Shown piece after piece: positions 9,256-16,820 of a DNA stretch of 64,000 nucleotides. Both the position numbers and the translations under genes were made by a program. Position 1 is the stretch's first letter; each line of letters opens with the position of its first letter. The stretch covers positions 3,944,104 through 4,008,103 of the forward strand of contig CP070696.1 in assembly GCA_020353535.1 (NCBI GenBank), given 5' to 3'. Under the pieces are notes generated by a model that saw only the letters and a list, made by a program, of their open reading frames with translations, was not told where the DNA came from and did not search any database. This DNA comes from Spirochaetaceae bacterium. Lineage in GTDB: Bacteria; Spirochaetota; Spirochaetia; SZUA-6; DRHE01.

Positions 9256-10214
9256 TCCTGCTCTTCCTCCATCCCGGATAGGATAAAATTCACATCCAGT
9301 TGCTGTGGCTCGAATTTCAAAACCACAAACTCCGGTGGAATGTCCGGCTGCGGATACAGCGTCTCCGGCCCGGGTTTTTCGATCTCCCCGCAATCGACGA
9401 TCAGACGGAGTTTTTCCGGCAACAGCGCCTCGATCGACCGTTGATTACCCTGGATGCGGATACTGCCCTTGGGCAGAGGTTCCGTCAACCTGAGATCCGT
9501 AGACAGATCGATACTTATGATATCCACGTTTTCGAAGGTCTTGATGATCACCGCCTCCCGCAGGATCCCCCGAAACACGACGGCCCGTTCCCGGGGATAG
9601 TCCAGAAGGCTGTTCTCCTCCACGATCATTACCTGCTCTGTGAAATCCTCGGTCCGTCCTTCAAGATCGATCTCTTCCAGCTCGATCGCCTCGACCGAAT
9701 TGACGATGCTTCTGGGTCCGGAAATCTGCACGCCGTCAGGCACAATCGTGTATTGCACAAGATCGTAACCTGCCGGTGGCGATCCCCTGATCACCGCTTC
9801 CAGGGCAACGGTCTTCTCGACTCTCTGCTCCAGGGTGACCGAAATTTCAGCGGGCTCCACCCGGATGTCGAGAGGTTCGATATTCAGGGAGCTTCCCCTT
9901 CGAACCACCCGAACCGGGACGCGGAACTGGCCCTCGGACTGGAAACGGCCGAAATCGGCGTATACTTCGATGTCCTCTTCGATAACCGAAAAGATCGCTT
10001 CCTCCTTGCCCCGCAACGTCACTCGGGCGCTCTTGGGGTACGGTTTGCTGATGGCCAATCCCGCCGGGGGATCGACCTGCAGGGGAACGCTGACGAAGCG
10101 TTCATCCATGGTGTTGACCCTGTAAAAGAGAAACAGCAGGGCAGCTGCGGTTAAGGAGATGATCTTAGCCGGCCAGCTGGAGAAGATGCTCTCCACGACT
10201 CTTCGAGGTTTCAC
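9252..10214 (-). CDS. cdaR: YbbR-domain protein, regulator of diadenylate cyclase
   Basis: Membrane-anchored protein with an N-terminal helix (about residues 17-34, IISLTAAALLFLFYRV) followed by tandem YbbR repeats on the outer face, about 80 residues each. YbbR/CdaR proteins bind and modulate CdaA, and here the gene directly follows cdaA with a GTGA overlap. The start is a GTG at 10214 with GGAGGAGG just upstream. 320 residues, somewhat shorter than the Bacillus protein. The long acidic C-terminus (EEEQE) is not distinctive. Confidence 0.88.
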   Translation of the reverse strand: MKPRRVVESIFSSWPAKIISLTAAALLFLFYRVNTMDERFVSVPLQVDPPAGLAISKPYPKSARVTLRGKEEAIFSVIEEDIEVYADFGRFQSEGQFRVPVRVVRRGSSLNIEPLDIRVEPAEISVTLEQRVEKTVALEAVIRGSPPAGYDLVQYTIVPDGVQISGPRSIVNSVEAIELEEIDLEGRTEDFTEQVMIVEENSLLDYPRERAVVFRGILREAVIIKTFENVDIISIDLSTDLRLTEPLPKGSIRIQGNQRSIEALLPEKLRLIVDCGEIEKPGPETLYPQPDIPPEFVVLKFEPQQLDVNFILSGMEEEQE

Positions 10215-10999
10215 ACCTCCTCCTCCTGCACCGCACCCGGGTACTCGATCAGCCGCTTCAATATTCGGGAAACTTCCGCCAAGGATAGATCGTAGAGCAG
10301 ATTGGCATCATAGGCCAGGGAAACGGCCCCGTTTTCTTCTGAAACCACAAGGATCACCGCATCCGTCTCTTCGGCCAAACCCAGAGCCGCCCGGTGCCGG
10401 GTGCCGAAGGACCTGCGGATATCCGGCTGTTCGGATATCGGCAGGAAGCATCCGGCGGCGATGATCTTGTCCTCATGGATCACCACCGCCCCGTCGTGAA
10501 GGGGACTGCCATCGGTGAATATCGTCAGAATCAGGCTTGAGGTAAGATCGGCGTTCACCCGAGTCCCCGTCTCGACAATGGTGTTCAAACCGATGTTGCG
10601 GGTGAACACGATCAGGCTGCCGCAACGCTTGGCTGCCAGCATCTCCGTCGCGTTTAATACCGCATCCAGATGGTAGGATCGGACCCGGGGCCGCAGCCGA
10701 AGCCAGGTACGGGTGCCGATGCGGGTGAAGATCCGGCGCAGCTCCGGTTGAAAGATAATGGCAATCCCGATGACAAGACCGGGCACCAGCAGGTTGAGGA
10801 TCCATAGCAGCGTGTTGAGACGCAGGAAGAAGGCTAGCAGATAGATCAAAGCCATCAACAGGGCGCCTTTCACCAGCTGGACGGCCCGGGTCTGGACGAG
10901 TATCTGGTAGGACTTGTAGATCAAATAGGCCAGGAGCAGGATATCGAGAATCGGTACAATATAATCCCGTACGAACCAGTGGCTTGAAAACCAGTCCAT
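10211..10999 (-). CDS. cdaA: Diadenylate cyclase (c-di-AMP synthase), CdaA type
   Basis: Makes cyclic di-AMP from two ATP. Three N-terminal membrane helices (about residues 14-90) precede the DAC domain. The catalytic DGA (169-171, in PLHDGAVVI) and RHR (201-203, in GTRHRAALG) motifs are intact, so it should be active. 262 residues, typical for CdaA. ATG at 10999, two bases after the folP stop, with GGGGATAGG upstream. With cdaR next door this is the standard c-di-AMP module. No c-di-AMP phosphodiesterase is in the window. Confidence 0.95.
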   Translation of the reverse strand: MDWFSSHWFVRDYIVPILDILLLAYLIYKSYQILVQTRAVQLVKGALLMALIYLLAFFLRLNTLLWILNLLVPGLVIGIAIIFQPELRRIFTRIGTRTWLRLRPRVRSYHLDAVLNATEMLAAKRCGSLIVFTRNIGLNTIVETGTRVNADLTSSLILTIFTDGSPLHDGAVVIHEDKIIAAGCFLPISEQPDIRRSFGTRHRAALGLAEETDAVILVVSEENGAVSLAYDANLLYDLSLAEVSRILKRLIEYPGAVQEEEV

Positions 11000-11001
11000 A
11001 C

Positions 11002-11919
11002 CTATCCCCGCCGAACCCCGGTTCGCCGTACAGCTTCAAACATCTTGACTGTATCCACGGCCTCGGCGACATCGTGGACGCGCAGAATATCCGCACCGTT
11101 CATCAGAGCCATCATATTGGCCGCCACCGTACCGATCAAGCGCTCATCCACGGGTTTGTCGAGCACCATGCCGATGAATGATTTCCGGGAAAGCCCGATC
11201 GCTACGGGATAGCCGAGGGAACACAGGTCAGGGAGATTACGGAGGATGGTCAGATTGTCCTGGAGGCGCTTGCCGAAGCCGATTCCCGGATCAACGATGA
11301 TGCGCCGCTCCGAAATTCCGCAGGAGCGGGCGAAATCGACGGAGCGGATCAGCTCTTCGAGGATCTCCGCAACAACGTCGTCATAGAAGGGATTCTCCTG
11401 CATGTTCTTCGGTTCACCCCGCATGTGCATCAGGATCACCGGTACGTCCCGGGCGGCTATGCACTCGGCCAGAGCAGGATTGTCCCTCAAGGCAGAGATG
11501 TCATTGACCAGATCGGCTCCTGCCTCCAGGGCCTTGTCCGCGACCTCTGCTTTGCGGGTATCGATGGAGAGGAGTACCGGCCAGCGCTCTTTGATTTTCT
11601 CGATCACCGGGACAACCCGGCGGATCTCCTCCGCCGTTTCCACCGTTTCGGATCCCGGCCGGGTCGATTCTCCACCCACGTCGAGGATATCGGCACCGGC
11701 CTCAATCATGCTCATGGCCCGCTGCACAGCCTGATCAACCGAAGTTACCCGTGAACCGGGGTAAAAGGAATCGGGGGTGCAGTTCAGGATGCCCATGACA
11801 TAGGGACGTTTCTCGAAATCCAGTGCTCGATCTCCCCACGAAATGCGGCGAATCGGATGGAAATTGCGGGATCGGCTTTTGCTGTGCATGGGTTTCGGCT
11901 TGGATTGTAGCAGTTCCAC
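11002..11919 (-). CDS. folP: Dihydropteroate synthase
   Basis: Condenses p-aminobenzoate with the pterin pyrophosphate in folate synthesis. Conserved blocks: MGILNCTPDSF, DVGGESTRPGSE and VILMHMRGEPKNMQ. The start is uncertain: a GTG at 11919 gives 305 residues, an ATG at 11889 removes ten; neither has a strong Shine-Dalgarno. About 35 N-terminal residues precede the conserved core. It is the first gene of the long minus-strand operon and diverges from the superoxide reductase gene. The folP-cdaA-cdaR order is shared with other bacteria. Confidence 0.95.
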   Translation of the reverse strand: MELLQSKPKPMHSKSRSRNFHPIRRISWGDRALDFEKRPYVMGILNCTPDSFYPGSRVTSVDQAVQRAMSMIEAGADILDVGGESTRPGSETVETAEEIRRVVPVIEKIKERWPVLLSIDTRKAEVADKALEAGADLVNDISALRDNPALAECIAARDVPVILMHMRGEPKNMQENPFYDDVVAEILEELIRSVDFARSCGISERRIIVDPGIGFGKRLQDNLTILRNLPDLCSLGYPVAIGLSRKSFIGMVLDKPVDERLIGTVAANMMALMNGADILRVHDVAEAVDTVKMFEAVRRTGVRRG

Positions 11920-12014
11920 CAGGCCGCTGCAAGAGCGGGTAGAATCCGTGGTTATTTACATTCCCAGCCTATATTAGTATCTTCTACAAAAATCTACTGA
12001 ACAGGAGGACGCGA

Positions 12015-12410
12015 ATGGCCAAATTAGGCGAACAATTTCAAAGTGCCGATTGGAAGCAGGAGAAGCACTCTCCGGTGATCGAATGCCCCGACTCCGTCAA
12101 GGCGGGGGAGAAGTTTCAGGTGACCGTGTCCGTGGGAAAGGAAATCGCCCACCCCAACACCACTGAGCATCACATCCGCTGGATCCAGGTATTCTTCAAA
12201 CCTGATGATGATAAATTCAGCTATCAGTTGGCCAACTGCGAGTTTAGCGCCCACGGCGAGTCCGCCAAAGGAGCCAATGAGGGCCCGGCTTTCACGGAGC
12301 CTGCAGTAAACGCAACCCTCACCCTCAAAACTTCGGGCACTCTCTACGCTTTGAGCTTCTGCAATATCCACGGCCTGTGGGAGAGCAGCAAGACCGTCAA
12401 GGTCGGCTAG
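12015..12410 (+). CDS. Superoxide reductase, neelaredoxin type (class II)
   Basis: Reduces superoxide to peroxide without making oxygen, an anaerobe's defence. The non-haem iron site is complete: the gating Glu16-Lys17 with His18 in EKHSP, His46 and His52 in HPNTTEH, and Cys116 and His119 in CNIHGLW. The N-terminal desulforedoxin domain of class I enzymes is absent; the single-domain length of 131 residues fits the Treponema-type enzyme. AGGAGG precedes the ATG and the region upstream is AT-rich. Electron donors (rubredoxin) are not in the window. Confidence 0.95.
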   Translation: MAKLGEQFQSADWKQEKHSPVIECPDSVKAGEKFQVTVSVGKEIAHPNTTEHHIRWIQVFFKPDDDKFSYQLANCEFSAHGESAKGANEGPAFTEPAVNATLTLKTSGTLYALSFCNIHGLWESSKTVKVG

Positions 12411-12474
12411 TCCTGCACAACAGGTTTGATCCTCTTCCGGGTTGCTCGAACGGCCTGGAAGGGGAAACCGTCAT

Positions 12475-12948
12475 ATGAGTCTGCGCACCCTCCTCGTAAC
12501 CCTTGCTCTCTGTCTGCTGCCGATCTCTGAATTGCGGGGAGGTCTTCCCTTCGCCCTGTCCAACGATATTCCCCTGCCGGTCGCCTACCTGATCTGCGTT
12601 GGCGCCAACGCCCTGGTAGCACCCCTGGTCTACCTGTTCCTCTCCAGTCTGCATCGGCTGCTGGAACGCTGGCAGCCGTACCGGCGCCTGTTCGACCACA
12701 TCGTCGAGCGCGCCCGCCGTAAGGTTCACGCAAAGGTGGAGAAGTACGGCTACGCGGGATTGATCCTCTTCGTGGCCATCCCCCTGCCCATTACCGGCGC
12801 CTATACGGGAACCCTCGGCGCCTGGATCCTTGGCATGGATCGCCGTAAAACGATCCTGGCCGTGTTTGTCGGGGTGATCATTGCCGGAATCATCGTTGCC
12901 ACCGTATTTACTCTCGGAATCAAAGCCCTCTACTTCTTCCTCAAGTAG
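12475..12948 (+). CDS. Small multidrug-export / COG2426-type membrane protein
   Basis: A 157-residue membrane protein with about four hydrophobic segments and the family block FVAIPLPITGAYTGTLGAWILG near residues 98-118. This matches the COG2426 family, often annotated as putative small multi-drug export protein; transport has not been shown for most members. An upstream TTG would add 11 residues, but the ATG at 12475 has GGAAGGGG at the right spacing. It abuts the helicase start with no gap, so the two are probably translated from one mRNA. Confidence 0.75.
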   Translation: MSLRTLLVTLALCLLPISELRGGLPFALSNDIPLPVAYLICVGANALVAPLVYLFLSSLHRLLERWQPYRRLFDHIVERARRKVHAKVEKYGYAGLILFVAIPLPITGAYTGTLGAWILGMDRRKTILAVFVGVIIAGIIVATVFTLGIKALYFFLK

Positions 12949-14985
12949 ATGTCCCGTTTAACAGAGTCTCTCAATCCACAGCAGCTGCATGCGGTCAAAA
13001 GCATCGAAGGACCGCTGCTGATCTTGGCCGGGGCGGGCTCCGGGAAGACCCGGGTGATCACCCACCGTATCGCTTACATGCTCGGCAAGGGTATTCCCCA
13101 GTCCGCCATTCTGGCCGTTACCTTCACCAACAAAGCAGCCCGGGAAATGGCACACCGGGTACGGGAGCTCTGCGTCCAGAAGCTGCAGAACATGACGGTC
13201 TCTACCTTTCACGCCTTCGGCGTGCAGGTGCTGCGGGAGCACGGTCATCATCTGGACTATCGCCGGAACTTCACCATCTACGATGAAACCGACAAACAGT
13301 CCCTGATCAAGGAGAGTGCCCGGGATCTGGGTCTGTTGCGGCGCAGCCACGACGGTTTTGACGCCTACCGCATCGCCTCGCTGTTTTCCCGCCTGAAGAG
13401 TAACAGCGCAGATTGGCAGGAGGAGACGGTTCACCTCCAGCCCCTGTTCCGGGAGTACCAGAGTCGACTAAAATTGTTCAACGCCGTGGATTTCGACGAT
13501 CTGATCCGTTTGCCGATCCGGCTCCTGGAGGACTACCCCGAGGTCCGTTCGGCCCTGCACCAGCGGTTCCGCTATTTCATGGTCGACGAGTTCCAGGACA
13601 CTTCCCTGCAGCAGTACCGTCTGATCAGATTGCTGGCCGCGGAATCGGGTAATCTCTGCGTGGTCGGTGACGACGATCAGTCGATCTACTCCTGGCGAGG
13701 CGCCCACTTCGAAAACATCCTCCAATTCGAGAGGGACTTCCCCACCTACCGGGAGGTTAAGCTCGAGCAGAACTACAGGTCTACCCGGAAAATTCTGGTA
13801 GCGGCCAACCGGGTGATCCTTCACAACAAGAACCGCAAAGGCAAGAGCCTGTGGTCAGGACTGGCCGAAGGGGAGTCGGTAGTGCTCGTGTTTCCGGAAA
13901 ACGAACAGAGGGAGGGGGAGTTCATCGCCGAACGCATCCGCAGTCTGGCCCTGAAGAAGCGCATCCCGCTGAATCAGTTCGGTGTGCTGGTACGCACCAA
14001 CTCTCAGACACGGGCTGTTGAAGAGGCCTTCGTTCGCCAAAACCTCCTCTATCAGGTTTCCGGCGGGATGAGCTTCTTTCAGCGCAAGGAGGTCAAGGAT
14101 ATCCTGGCCTACCTGAGGGTGATGGCCAATCCCGATGACGACATGAACCTGCTTCGGATCATCAACACCCCCCGACGGGGAATCGGCAAAAAAACAGTGG
14201 AGGCGATCGTGGCCACGGCCCGGGATCGCGGCTGTTCCCTGTACTCGGCCCTCAATGCGCTGCACGCATCCGCAGCATCCGGCGCAGAGATCGCCGCTTT
14301 GCCCGATAAAGCTCCGGAGTTGCTGGGAGAGTTCCACGAATTGATCGAGAACTTCCGATCCCGGTTTCTCAAAACCGGCCAGCTGACCTCCTCCCTCGGG
14401 CAGCTGGTTGAGGAGCTGGATTACTGGAGCTATCTGGTACAGGAGCATTCCCGGCCGGAGGTGGCCCGCTGGAAGTACGGGAATATCGAAGGGCTGATGG
14501 ATTCGGTCTCCGGCTACGAGGAGGATCCGGACAACCTCGATCCGAATCTCTACGAGTACCTCAACCGGGCGACCCTGGTATCCAGAGACACCCTGGAGGA
14601 CTTCGACGGGCGCGAACGGGTGAATCTGATGACCATCCATGCGGCCAAGGGTCTGGAGTTCGATACCGTATTTCTGGCCGGCTTGGAGAGGGGCTTGATC
14701 CCCCACGCCCGTTCCGTGGAAGAGGGGGCGCACAACCTCGAGGAGGAGCGCCGCCTGTTCTACGTGGCGATCACCCGGGCCAAACAGCGCCTTTTCTTGA
14801 GCTCCTGCAGAAGCCGCCGTCGACGCGGACGGCCGGAGGAGGCGGAACCTTCCCCCTTCCTGGAGGAGCTTCCCCCCGAGCTGATCGAGCAGCACCGGGA
14901 GGACGAGGAGTTGAGCGACACCGAGGCGATCAGGCTGTTCGCGGAGATGAAGAGCCGGCTGGGCGGAGCCGGTGGGTCAGATTGA
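12949..14985 (+). CDS. UvrD/PcrA/Rep-family DNA helicase
   Basis: Superfamily 1A 3'-5' helicase for repair or recombination. Motifs in order: Q motif LNPQQLHAV, Walker A AGAGSGKT, motif Ia TFTNKAAREM, TFHAFG, motif II in FMVDEFQDT, motif III GDDDQSIYSWRGA, motif IV (LEQNYRST), motif V TIHAAKGLEFDTVF and motif VI VAITRAK. The length of 678 residues is normal, and the C-terminal tail lacks a clear PcrA Tudor domain. Starts immediately after the upstream stop. Its last codons form one copy of the 14-base direct repeat that continues into the decayed intergenic region. Confidence 0.93.
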   Translation: MSRLTESLNPQQLHAVKSIEGPLLILAGAGSGKTRVITHRIAYMLGKGIPQSAILAVTFTNKAAREMAHRVRELCVQKLQNMTVSTFHAFGVQVLREHGHHLDYRRNFTIYDETDKQSLIKESARDLGLLRRSHDGFDAYRIASLFSRLKSNSADWQEETVHLQPLFREYQSRLKLFNAVDFDDLIRLPIRLLEDYPEVRSALHQRFRYFMVDEFQDTSLQQYRLIRLLAAESGNLCVVGDDDQSIYSWRGAHFENILQFERDFPTYREVKLEQNYRSTRKILVAANRVILHNKNRKGKSLWSGLAEGESVVLVFPENEQREGEFIAERIRSLALKKRIPLNQFGVLVRTNSQTRAVEEAFVRQNLLYQVSGGMSFFQRKEVKDILAYLRVMANPDDDMNLLRIINTPRRGIGKKTVEAIVATARDRGCSLYSALNALHASAASGAEIAALPDKAPELLGEFHELIENFRSRFLKTGQLTSSLGQLVEELDYWSYLVQEHSRPEVARWKYGNIEGLMDSVSGYEEDPDNLDPNLYEYLNRATLVSRDTLEDFDGRERVNLMTIHAAKGLEFDTVFLAGLERGLIPHARSVEEGAHNLEEERRLFYVAITRAKQRLFLSSCRSRRRRGRPEEAEPSPFLEELPPELIEQHREDEELSDTEAIRLFAEMKSRLGGAGGSD

Positions 14986-15054
14986 AATGGTGGGGGAGTG
15001 GGTATGTGGTGGAGAGAGTTGGTGGTGTAGTGAGTTTGTGGGTCAGATTGACCC
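14972..15054 (+). repeat. 14-bp direct repeat, C-free stretch and palindrome
   Basis: GTGGGTCAGATTGA occurs at 14972-14985, covering the helicase stop codon, and again at 15038-15051. The second copy extends into a perfect inverted repeat with 6-base arms (GGGTCA-GAT-TGACCC, 15040-15054). Between the copies, bases 14979-15043 contain no cytosine at all on the plus strand. Multiple GGGTCA-type repeats are characteristic of IS21-family element ends, so this may be a solo end, but no transposase is present. Confidence 0.55.
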
Positions 15055-15251
15055 ATCGGACAGAATGACTCACTTGATTTTTTAGGAGTGCGAAACCCTC
15101 AGGTAAACGGTAAATTCTGAAGTAATACATCAAATTTTACCCGAATTCTGAGCCCCACCTGCCCAATGCCCGGATATCTGAAGATTCGGGGGCGGGTAGA
15201 ATTAGCGCCAACCCTATCAATAAAACTGCTCCCCTCGTGTTCTTCAAGCTT
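15055..15251. other. Non-coding part of the 14986-15580 gap
   Basis: Nothing recognisable in this stretch. It has short AT-rich segments and no frame with a family resemblance. It links the repeat at the end of the helicase gene to the gene remnants at 15252-15519. Confidence 0.5.
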
Positions 15252-15393
15252 CTACAGACCACGAATATCCCGGTAGAACCGCACGGTTTCGCCGTGCTTG
15301 CACTCGGGTACTTTTACGGTGATATTCGAGTCGCCGAAAAAGAAGGGCGATCCGCGTGAATCATCGCGTGGGCTCCGATCAAGAAATCCGGAA
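15252..15393 (-). pseudogene. Overlapping fragments resembling VapC (PIN) C-terminus and a VOC protein N-terminus
   Basis: Directly after the antitoxin stub, and in a different minus-strand frame, bases 15346-15393 encode DFLIGAHAMIHADR, which resembles the C-terminal part of PIN-domain (VapC) toxins. Then, in a third frame, 15252-15345 encodes a piece ending ETVRFYRDIRGL and a stop, like the first strand and helix of VOC/glyoxalase-fold proteins. No frame is long enough for a working gene. These look like deletion junctions of three genes; each identification rests on 12-16 residues. Confidence 0.35.
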
Positions 15394-15519
15394 GGATACA
15401 CCGCTGTGCTCCCCCTCGCTGCTGTCCACCTCTAAAACTGTGCCAGGGACGATTCCGAGTTTGTCCCGCACTGCTCTGGGAATGGTAATCTGGCCTTTTT
15501 CTGACACAATGGTTTTCAT
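15379..15519 (-). pseudogene. AbrB/MazE-type antitoxin stub
   Basis: A 46-codon frame beginning MKTIVSEKGQITIPRAVRDK, a full AbrB/SpoVT swapped-hairpin DNA-binding motif. After about residue 36 the sequence loses resemblance and stops (SGVSFRIS). AbrB-type antitoxins usually precede a vapC toxin, and a VapC-like fragment follows in another frame, so the pair seems to have been collapsed by an internal deletion. The DNA-binding half might still be expressed; no good Shine-Dalgarno is seen. Confidence 0.6.
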
Positions 15520-15580
15520 GCTTTAAATGTATGAGTTCCTACATAATTTATTAACTCACTTGCATCCGAGACGTATTGAA

Positions 15581-16666
15581 CTACTTAGCCTGAATGTACC
15601 CTTCGGCTTTGAGGAGCTCCGCGGTAAGCACGCCGCCGCCGGCTGCTCCCCGCAGGGTGTTGTGGGACAGGCAGACGAAACGCCAGTCCAGGATCAGGTC
15701 TTCCCGCAGACGGCCTATGGTGATGCCCATGCCGCGTTCGAACTCCCTGTCCAGCCTGGTTTGGGGCCGGTTTTCCTCCTCGAAATACTTGAGGAAGGGC
15801 TGGGGGGCGCTGGGCAGCTTCAGCTCCTGAGGCTTTGGTTTGAAAGAGGACCACAACTCCAGGATCTGTTCCTTGGCGGGTTTCTTCCGAAAGGCCACGA
15901 ATACCGCGGCCAGATGACCGTCACTGGCCGGGACGCGGATGCACTGGCTGGTGATAGCGGGCCCTTCGGCCACCGTAATTTCTCCATCCCTCAACTGGCC
16001 CCAGACTTTCAGAGGTTCCCTCTCGCTCTTCTCCTCCTCCCCGCCGATGTAGGGGATGACATTGTCCTCCATTTCGGGCCAGCTCTGGAAGGTCTTTCCA
16101 GCCCCGGAGATCGCCTGATAGGTGCAGACGAAGATCTTCTCCGGTCCAAAGCCATTCAGGGGATGGAGGGCGGGAACGTAGCTCTGGATCGAGCAGTTGG
16201 GCTTCACCGCGATGAAGCCGCGATTGGTCCCCAGACGTTTGCGCTGGTTGTCGATCACCCCCAGGTGTTCGGGATTGATCTCCGGTATAACCATGGGAAC
16301 ATCCGGTGTCCAGCGATGGGCGGAGTTGTTGGACACGACCGGAGTCTCGGTGCGGGCGTAGCGTTCCTCAAGCTCACGTATCTGATCCTTGGGCATGTCC
16401 ACGGCGCAGAATATGAAATCCACCTCCTGACTGATCCGATCCGCCTCTGAGGCATCCACTACGTTCAGGGCTCCGATCCGTTTGGGTACCGGCGCGGACA
16501 TGACCCAGCGGCCTTTGACAGCTTCGCTGAAAGGTTTTCCCGCCGAACGCGCACTGGCGGCCACGCTGACGAGCTCGAACCAGGGGTGATCGGCCAGCAA
16601 CGTAACGAAACGTTGCCCCACCATGCCGGTGGCGCCCACTACACCGACCTTTAACTTACTTTCCAT
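15581..16666 (-). CDS. asd: Aspartate-semialdehyde dehydrogenase (archaeal/fungal type)
   Basis: Reduces aspartyl phosphate to aspartate semialdehyde, the branch point to lysine, threonine and methionine. Rossmann motif VGVVGATGMVGQ at the N-terminus; the catalytic Cys is in KPNCSIQSYV; the late GAAGGGVLTAELL block is also typical. 361 residues, in the size range of the archaeal/fungal subfamily. The ATG at 16666 has a GGGGGG eight bases upstream, better than an in-frame start 12 codons earlier. It has its own promoter (16701-16730). dapF- and dapL-like genes lie 10 kb away. Confidence 0.93.
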   Translation of the reverse strand: MESKLKVGVVGATGMVGQRFVTLLADHPWFELVSVAASARSAGKPFSEAVKGRWVMSAPVPKRIGALNVVDASEADRISQEVDFIFCAVDMPKDQIRELEERYARTETPVVSNNSAHRWTPDVPMVIPEINPEHLGVIDNQRKRLGTNRGFIAVKPNCSIQSYVPALHPLNGFGPEKIFVCTYQAISGAGKTFQSWPEMEDNVIPYIGGEEEKSEREPLKVWGQLRDGEITVAEGPAITSQCIRVPASDGHLAAVFVAFRKKPAKEQILELWSSFKPKPQELKLPSAPQPFLKYFEEENRPQTRLDREFERGMGITIGRLREDLILDWRFVCLSHNTLRGAAGGGVLTAELLKAEGYIQAK

Positions 16667-16700
16667 TATAAGTTCCCCCCTCGAAGGATATTGAAAATGC

Positions 16701-16730
16701 ACTATAGGCTAGTCGGTAGAGGAAGGTCAA
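16701..16730 (-). promoter_or_regulatory. Sigma-70-type promoter of asd
   Basis: On the minus strand TTGACC (16725-16730), an 18-base spacer and TATAGT (16701-16706), 34 bases upstream of the asd ATG. Confidence 0.65.
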
Positions 16731-16751
16731 GTCTTTACGGTTATGGGTTAA

Positions 16752-16782
16752 GCGGGCAGGTACCGTTCTGGTACCTGCCCGC
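16752..16782 (-). terminator. Strong stem-loop downstream of ppdK
   Basis: A perfect 13-base-pair stem (GCGGGCAGGTACC and its complement) with a 5-base loop, 39 bases after the ppdK coding end and upstream of the asd promoter. The downstream U-run is poor on both strands (minus: TTAACCC), so it may end or stabilise the ppdK mRNA rather than act as a classic intrinsic terminator. Confidence 0.55.
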
Positions 16783-16820
16783 ATTGCTAATTGCTGTTTA
16801 GCGGTTCACAGGCGACTGCC

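Noticed and set aside
11951..11980. Sigma-70 promoter for superoxide reductase
   Set aside because: TTTACA and TATATT/TAGTAT are present but the spacers (9-14 bases) do not fit. The region is AT-rich, and the true promoter could not be chosen.
15061..15133. Short minus-strand frame MMYYFRIYRLPEGF... before the repeat
   Set aside because: It runs into the repeat, has biased composition from the C-free tract and no family resemblance, so it is not called a gene.
14930..15250. A CRISPR array or phage attachment site in the repeat region
   Set aside because: There are only two repeat copies and no regular spacers, no cas genes, no integrase and no tRNA next to it.
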